Shown here piece by piece: positions 57,001 through 64,000 of a DNA stretch of 64,000 nt (within the stretch, counting starts at the first letter, position 1; each line of letters starts with the position of its first letter). The DNA lies in NCBI GenBank assembly GCA_013398175.1, contig VZRZ01000216.1:16152-80151 (forward strand), written 5' to 3'. This stretch comes from Climacteris rufus (Eukaryota; Chordata; Aves; Passeriformes; Climacteridae). Made by a program: the position numbers and the translations under genes. Under the pieces are notes generated by a model. The model was given only the letters and a program-made list of their open reading frames with translations. It made no database searches and had not been told where the DNA came from.

Positions 57001-60000
57001 AATTCAATCAGAAGTCTTCTGATTTTTCAGATCTGCATTCTGTGAGTTAAGCTCCCTAGAAACAGAGACATAAAGACTTTATACAGGAAAAGGGAAAGGT
57101 GAATCTGAGAAGCAGGTTATTTCTGTAGTAAGTTCTGAGGTGTGTAGAGGTGTGTAGAATTCCTGCAGACAGACTAGGCTACTGATGTTAAAGAAAAGAT
57201 CCTTTTGTGCATCTTTTTTAGACAGAGAGGAACTGTAATTTAGAAGCTGGAGATGAAAGGCAATGGCAACTTAGCAAGTAGATGAACTGTAAAGGACTAA
57301 GTAGGGAGGATAGATCATCACTGCTTGGAACTCGCTGTTTTAGAACAGCTAGCTAAAATGCTGTTAAAGAAGGGAATGAGATGACAAAGAACAAAAAATT
57401 AATTCAGTGAAAAAGGCTAGACCTCTTAGTTTCATGCATGAAGGGTAGAACATGGTTCTGCCTTCCTTCCAAATGAAAAAAAAAATCATGGCTGGTTAAA
57501 GTAAGCAGGGAGATACTTAATCTCATTATTTATGAAGATCATTATTGCCTCTCTTCAGAAAGGCATTTTGCCAGCTTTACTTAAGCAGCAGGTAGGCTCT
57601 TGCTCAAAACCCCATCTTTGGATGGTATTAGCAAAGCCAATCACTGTCCAGTGTCAGGCCATGCAATATTTGTGAAGATAATTGAGGTTATGCAGAAGGG
57701 TCAATGCTAGCAATGTTTGCATTTCAAAGATTTAGATGGTCCCAATCTGGCTTGGCCAATATGTGAGTAGTGAAATGAAAGTACATGATCATTTCCTAAT
57801 GACTCTATTCTGGTGATGGGCCCCTTAGATTTTTCCCGTGAAGGGAGATATTATTGACTTGATAATGGTCTACTGCAGGAAGAGCACAACAAATTCTTCC
57901 TTTACAGGTACAAAATTCCGTCAATAGGTTATTCTTGTCCCATACTTACACACAGCTGCTGGGAGTAATGCTGCATTGTAACTGAAACTTGAATGCAACT
58001 GATACTTTCATTTTATAACTCCTTCCTGCTCAGCCAAAATCCTAGCTTTATTACTCATATAGGACACGATCCTGCCATCAGTGAAGTCAATGGAAAGGCT
58101 GTCCTTTAGCTCAGGTTAGCAAGGCTTCGATGGATAATTGCAGTAAGCATTCATATATACTGTTACTTTGCAGGAACTGTGAGGCTATTTGCCTTTGAAA
58201 AAAAAGTGTAATAAACCTCCTTTTCTTTTATTTTTTTTTTTCTGTACTGAAAGGTTAGAATACATACATGAGGAAGAAATCATTTTGGTGTATCTGCATG
58301 TGCACACTGCAGTTCATGATGCTGTAACTCCTCTGTACAGCCGCATCATGAGATGGAAGTAGGATTTAGGAGCAGATTAACACATAAAAGAAAAAAACAT
58401 AAGGAAACAGTATGGAGACATTTAAGTCTTTTTAAACCTGACATTGTTACATGGATTGTTAAACCAGACTATCAAATTCTTCTTCAGTCATTACAGAGAG
58501 CTGTGAAATTTGGCAAGAACCTGAACAGACTGTCTCCCTCTGCAGGCCTTTACGGACCACTCACTGTGAGAAACTCCTGCATCAGAAGATCCCTGAAGTG
58601 TATAGGTACAAATTCAGTGATTGAGGCACATAGGTGAAATTCAGCCACTCTGAAGAAATATTTTGAGGTGTGGCAGAAGTTATTTCTGCAACATATATTA
58701 GGAATATAAATGTGGTCTTCAGGAGATTATTTGTATCCTAGATGTGCTGCTGGGACTGTCACTGGTACTGCTTTCCATCTTAGCAAAACCAGTGAGCCCA
58801 CCATCAGAACTCAGAAAATTGCAGCAACATCTTACTGATTAAAAAAAAAAAAAAAACAAAAATCACAGAAATCCTCTCTGTCTTTATTGCAGGACCCTTT
58901 TCTTATGAGCGAGAGAAGCGTACCCAAAAGTTCAGTTAGTATAAGCCATACGAATGCATTTCTTGGAGCACCTGCCAAAGTGAATACATCTCTAGAGATT
59001 AAGTCACTTCAGTCAAGGACTCTTTGAGTCTAAGTGTAATTTGTTGATAGTGATTATGTTTAAAGTACTGATGATTGTGCACCTGGTTATCTGTGCATTC
59101 TCCCCATTTTCCTGTCATGCAGTTTAACACTTCTTGTGAAGACCCTACTATTAAAACATAAGCCAAAAATTCAATGTCAAGATAGAAGGACTGATTCTTT
59201 CTTCAAAATTTCTTTCAACTGGCAACCTGGCAGAATTTAAGTCCAACCAAGCAGTCTCAAGGTATGATTAAAAAGGATGTGCAAGACACTTGACTTACTG
59301 CTCTTGCTGACATATTTGATTTTTTGTTCTCTATTTATGAAGTGTCCAGTACCACAATAGTGGTTTAAACCTTAATTAGGAGCAGCATCCAACAAGGAAT
59401 AAAAACCTCAAGTATCCTATCCAGAAGAGGTGCTTACGACAATTTTTAAAAATCTACTTGAGATTATCCCTGCTTTAACTTTACTCCTCATTTTATCCTT
59501 CAACCATTAACTCACTTTACCTTTTTTTTCTGATCATGGATTCAAAAATTTCTTCTTAGTTTGCCTTCTTTTACTCCTCTAGCTGCTTCAATGGCTCCAT
59601 TCCACCCAGCCATCTGATTTCTTTTGTGATCAATGTCATAATTTCTCATAATTTTCTCACGACCTGTATTCTCCTTGTCCTCTTTTCTCTCATCTGACAA
59701 TTTACCCCTCTATTTATGAGTTATTCTTTGCTATGTTAGAAATGGTATGATTTAACCTATATTTCCCTCTATTTCACTTTCAAGTGCCAGCTATCAGCTC
59801 ATTCTTTATGAAAGAAGAATGACAACACAAAAAGGATATTAGAGTTATTGTGAGATTCTTAGAAATCCCTTTGCAAAAACTTGTTTTCTCTGATTTAATC
59901 TTGCCCTTTCTTCAGGACCATATGAAACTATAAATTCAGCAATCTCCAAAAACTAAAGTTTTGGAAGACATCATTTTCATAAAGTTGGACCTAACACAGA

Positions 60001-60079
60001 GCTCTCAGAATACTGTATGTCCACATCTTCATCAATTCTCTCTTCACCTGATTACTAAGGTGGTATATTTGAGAACATA
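54040..60079. other. Mostly unique non-coding stretch
   Basis: No gene supported. Contains a (TA)8 run (56059-56074) and short A/T runs. Near 58047-58105 the phrase GATCCTGCCATCAGTGAAGT followed by CAATGGAAAGG resembles an old amniote repeat motif, but it is too short to assign. 59480-59800 is pyrimidine-rich and could be further decayed L2. Confidence 0.45.
56059..56074. repeat. (TA)n microsatellite
   Basis: Eight TA units. Confidence 0.9.
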
Positions 60080-61310
60080 CTTCTCATCCACCCTTCAAAT
60101 TACTGTGTGAGTTTTCTGTCCTTGTTTTCCTTCTCTCTTCCCTCTACACCTTGTTTCTGTGTGATCTCATCAGCAAATATGAATTCAACTACCATCTGTT
60201 TGCTAATGACTCAGAGATATACTAGTCTACTCCAGACTAATCTCCTTATATCCAAACTGAAATCTCAGCCTGCCTCTCTGACATATCCCCATGTATACCT
60301 AGCCATCATCTCCAAAGCATCGTGAATCAAACAGACAGCCTCTCCTTTCCCATACACTAAACCTTTCTTTCTCAGTCAGCTCAAAATACAAGTCAAGAAA
60401 ATAACTTTAGTCTTTTTCCTAACACACAAAAAGATTTTAGGTTCTATCAGCTGGGTTTCAAGACTAAATGAGATGTATGATATAGCATGAGGAAACCACA
60501 ACAAGAGAGCTGGGTTGAAGCATGACTCTTCCAAATGCTTAAATAAATAGTATAGAAGTGTCAGGGTCTCAAGCAGTTCACTAGATACTAAACCAAGCAC
60601 TTTGTTAATAAGTCAATGTTTGCTCATAATTAAGACGCTGCATAGGTGCACATCATTCAGAACCATGGTCACTCTTACGTAAGACAGCTCAAGGGAAGTA
60701 ACTAGACTTTCAGTACACTTGGGTATGGAGCCCTCCTGACAGGTATGACAAAAGTCTCCTCACGACCAAACATCTATTATCCTGTCTCAATGAAAGCAAG
60801 ATCTTTCCAGCTCTGACAAATGTAGTGTTGCCCTTCCCATATCCAATGAGATTTATGCCAAAAAATTGTTTTCTGAACTATTTTTGGCCTTCCTTCTCTG
60901 ATTCTTCCTTATCTCTCCCATCTGATAGGAGTTACTACTTTTCATTCTCAAAGCTTGCTGACACTGTCACATTTTGCTGGCTGCCAAGATAGTAACTTCT
61001 CTCTTTACACCATTATCCTAGCTACTGTTACCTATGTTATTAGCCTCGCATAGTCATACCTCATCCTTTGCAAGACCTTATGCTTAACTAGAAAACAAAT
61101 AATCTCTTTTCCTTGTACTGCTTCAACAAAGTTCTCTTTTCCTCTGTTAACCCTCCAAAGCTGAAATGTTTAAACCTCTGAGCAAGAGGTTTATTCCTAA
61201 GTGGAATAATGACCTTGATGTTGTCTCCTACAGGCACCCTGAAGGCTACCACCTACAAACCCCACCTCCTCTCAAAGGCAAGACATGTCTTTAGAAGTCT
61301 CATCTTCCTA
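60080..61310 (+). mobile_element. Ancient L2 LINE remnant
   Basis: At 60110-60310 the plus strand reads CTCTACACC, then GTGTGATCTCATCAGCAAAT, then ATGAATTCAACTACCATCTG. Its translation F-N-Y-H-L-F-A-N-D-S matches the L2 RT active-site region, with the catalytic Y/F-A-D-D box decayed to F-A-N-D. ISACLSDIS and a decayed S-H-H-L-Q segment follow, as in L2. A second block at 60980-61060 (TGCCAAGATAGTAACTTCTC, then TACACCATTATCCTAGCTAC) matches a later part of L2 ORF2, and CACCTCCTCTCAAAGGCAAG near 61262 suits the 3' part. Many stops. The stretch 60400-60870 between them is too diverged to align by eye. Confidence 0.6.
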
Positions 61311-63600
61311 ACATTAATTATTAGTGTCACCTTAAGGACAGATGGGATCAGTGTAGGTGCTTTGAAAAGAAACAATGTGCTAGAGCCTGCCCCTGAGGAG
61401 CTGAATAATGCTCAAGAGTACTTTAAAAGAGACAACTTGTGTTTTCTTCCCAGTCTTGCCAACTGTTCCCCCTAAACCAAGGACTCCAGAGGGGAATACA
61501 ATGTAGAAGAACAATCAATTTAGCCCCAGGGGCCCTCTTGAACAACTCTGTCATAATATCCTCTCTTGCTGACCCATACTCCCTTGAAGTGTCCTGCTTG
61601 AGAACCTTTTCCCTTGTTTTCTCCTTCTTTTTCCAGCTTAGAAGACTATTGGTACTTATATTTATTGGCCTGTGCTGGTAGTATATAAAACAATGACATG
61701 GTTGTAGCTGATGTTGTAGATGTCATTGTTATTGTCAGTCTTACAAGAAATTCTAGTTTGGACAGAACATTACCACAAAAAGAAAGTGGAGTCCAATCTA
61801 AGCCCAAGCAACAAAATTTTTAACTGTAGACAGACTGTGGGTAGCATGGTCTCCTTTTTATTCTTTATGGTATAACAAATTTGGGTTAGGAACATAGGTA
61901 CATATACATATTTTTTTATTGTTCCAGTCTGGAAGACTCTTCTAACTAAAGAAATCATTACATGTTTCAAGTCTGAAAACAGAGTTCTTGAAAGGAGAAT
62001 GTGCTAAGTGAGAGTATTTGGAACTCTGGTCTCTGCTTTTGCTCACAACTAAAGGGCTTATGTGACAAAAAAACATTTTGAAGAAGTTGCTCATGGAGAA
62101 CACTGTTCTACTTTCTGACTTCCTCACACTACATCTCTGTTCTGCTGAACATTTATTTTCTTACAGACTTTTTTCCCCCAACATAATATTTTGAATTTTT
62201 GAGCTTTCACGTTTTTAACTTCACAATAACCTTCTGGCAGAAAGCTACAGACTTCTGTGTCCAGTGGCAAGTACAGATTCTGGTTATGGAGTCCCACAAA
62301 CATCTGTTTTTAATGAGTATGTAGTACATTTTCAGCTATGTTCTGAATCAGTAGTTTTGCTTAGATATGCGCAAATATTCTTGCACGTTAGAGAAAGATG
62401 CTTCTTCCTCCCATAAAATGACAACACAAAAATGTGGATTCAATATTATTAACATAACAAGTGGAAAAAATTAAAAGAAAAGAGGAAATGTAATCTTTCA
62501 GACCTTTGTTTTATATGGCATAGGGGAGAAAAAGGACAAGCTCTCAATTGAAAATAAATCCCTGTCAAGCTACCTTTAAATCACCCTGATTAGTACAAAT
62601 AGTCTTGACATATACACTCCCCATACTGTCTATAGGGAATAGAGAGAAATATTGCCTCTGTTCAAACTCATAAATTCGTGGATTTTATGGTAGTACATTA
62701 GGTACTTTATATACAACAGAGAGATTACAGTCATTAGGTTAGATCATACTCTGTAATTACCGTGTTTAGGTACTGCAGTTCCACACTGAGCTCAAGTCAG
62801 GTTGGTGGAGATTCCTCTTGGAATGCTATGCTTCAATTCCATAGTCAGCTTCTTGCTTTTTGGCTTTGGGAAAAATTTTATGTCACACAGGGTTTGTAAA
62901 AGTCACTGTGACAGCTACCTGAGTCTGTTGAGAGGTTGAAATCTTCTCTGGGGGGTGTGTGCTGTCTTGTTTATCTCAGTAAGGCACTAATTCAGGTGAC
63001 AAATGATAACATGCTAAAGGCTGACAATGTTTATGCATTATGGTTTACTGTCATAGGATGGAAGAAAGAAGGCATCTTTTGCAGTCATAGCGATTATGGT
63101 GCCTAGTTTTTTTTACCTTATCTGAGTGCTATGAGGGGAAGAAATTAACACTTGTATAGCTCAAAAGAGAAGGAATTGACTCATTAAAGCCCAGAAAATC
63201 CTCAGAAGAACACAAGACCTCAGGAAACAGTAAATCTATGCCATGTGAGTCAAGAACAAGAAAGCACATATTATATCATACTGGAGTTTCGTCAGAATCT
63301 GCCATGAGTAGGATTAAACAACAACTTCTAAAATTAAGAGTGCTTACTTAAACAGCACAGCAAGAAATGGCACCCTCATTACTGCTTTCAGCTAGACCCA
63401 GGCACTTATAACTGGTGTTTATTTATGAGTTTTTAACTATTCCAACTCAAAAGACAATACAACAAAACTAAACTAAAAATGATTGGGTCAGATACAATAC
63501 AAACAATTCTCATTTCAAAAATCTAAGCCTCCAACTACTGCATGCAAGAAAGCAAGAGCATCAGCTTAAGCTTAGTGCACATTTCCGTCTTTCTCACAAT
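61311..63600. other. Unique non-coding stretch
   Basis: AT-rich. No gene or repeat recognised. Confidence 0.5.
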
Positions 63601-63960
63601 CTTTAGTGAATTCCCCCCAGTCCTCTGACAAGGATAAGTGGAGGGGTGTACATGAGAAGCCTGAGCAGCTCTGACTGGGGAATTCTGCAGAGCGGCTTGC
63701 CTACATGATGTCTGGTACTAACAGGTATTAGCATCATTTTGCTTTCACGAATGGAAAAAAAGGAGTCCCCCGAAGTGTTCTTAAAATACAGATGAATACT
63801 ATGAACGGATCCCTTCTGTGGAAGTATTCGGAGGGCAGTAGGTTTGGGAGCAGCGGGGAGAGGCAGTGCAGGGACTGCGGCCCTGGCGCGGCAGGGAGGG
63901 AGCACTTGCCACGAGATGGCAGCAATGCCACGTCTGGCTCGGCAGCCTGCCTGGCTCTGC
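63601..63960. other. GC-richer terminal block
   Basis: From about 63820 G+C content rises and CpGs appear (GCAGCGGGG, CTGCGGCC, TGGCGCGGC). Overlapping minus frames here are compositional. The block holds the CTCF-like site and may be a regulatory element or the edge of a promoter-type region that continues past the window. Confidence 0.4.
63909..63923 (+). promoter_or_regulatory. Candidate CTCF binding site
   Basis: CCACGAGATGGCAGC matches the vertebrate CTCF core pattern CCA(C/G)(C/T)AG(A/G)(G/T)GGC(A/G)(C/G) at all but one position (G in place of C/T). It sits in a GC-rich setting unlike the rest of the window. Binding is a prediction. Confidence 0.5.
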
Positions 63961-63994
63961 TTTTTTTTTTTTTTTTTTTTTTTCCCCCCGGGGG
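63961..63994. repeat. Poly-T run followed by C6G5
   Basis: Twenty-three T residues, six C, five G, then AAA. TTTCCCCC/GGGGGAAA is palindromic apart from one extra C. Confidence 0.9.
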
Positions 63995-64000
63995 AAACCA

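Noticed and set aside
58047..58105. Motif similar to an old amniote repeat (GAAGTCAATGG)
   Set aside because: Too short to assign to any family by eye.

Overview
The window reads as vertebrate, most probably bird, non-coding DNA. It is AT-rich, has no operon-like gene packing, and its interspersed repeats are those of avian genomes. CR1 LINE tails with the ATTCTGTG-type octamer occur at 30.35 kb and 53.0 kb. There are several endogenous retrovirus (ERV) LTRs, and old decayed LINEs of L2 and L3 type. No host protein-coding exon could be supported. The open frames are short (longest about 130 codons), and nearly all are chance frames or lie inside repeats. I read the window as a gene desert or a very large intron. 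The species cannot be fixed from the sequence.

Layout. 0-2.4 kb: unique non-coding DNA. 2.45-8.66 kb: a decayed, LTR-flanked, gammaretrovirus-like provirus on the minus strand, with recognisable remains of protease, reverse transcriptase, RNase H, integrase C-terminus and envelope. Its RNase H is split by inserted DNA, the integrase core is missing, and stops and frameshifts occur throughout. 8.7-16.4 kb: mostly unique, with a GC-rich patch at 13.8-14.1 kb. 16.365-16.782 kb: a very clean solo LTR with perfect inverted ends and a 4-bp target duplication. 26.44-26.66 kb: a second LTR with a TATA box and a strong hairpin. 29.8-31.45 kb: a CR1 cluster (one CR1 nested in another, followed by an inverted copy). 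35.4-36.1 kb: an ancient L3/CR1-like LINE, then an ACATAG hexamer microsatellite. 42.8-44.8 kb: CR1 reverse-transcriptase fragments. 45.36-45.80 kb: an LTR. 50.31-50.89 kb: a solo LTR with a complete promoter layout (CRE palindrome, TATA, poly(A) signal). 52.9-54.03 kb: two CR1s tail to tail, one broken by a solo LTR. 60.08-61.31 kb: an ancient L2 LINE. 63.9 kb: a good match to the CTCF core motif in a GC-rich terminal block.

Nothing here forms a working genetic system. The content is a layered record of transposition: old L2/L3, then CR1, then CR1 into CR1 and LTRs into CR1, plus proviral insertion and LTR-LTR recombination. The parts most likely to have present-day function are the promoter-bearing LTRs (50.3 and 26.4 kb) and the CTCF-like site. 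No new biological system was found.
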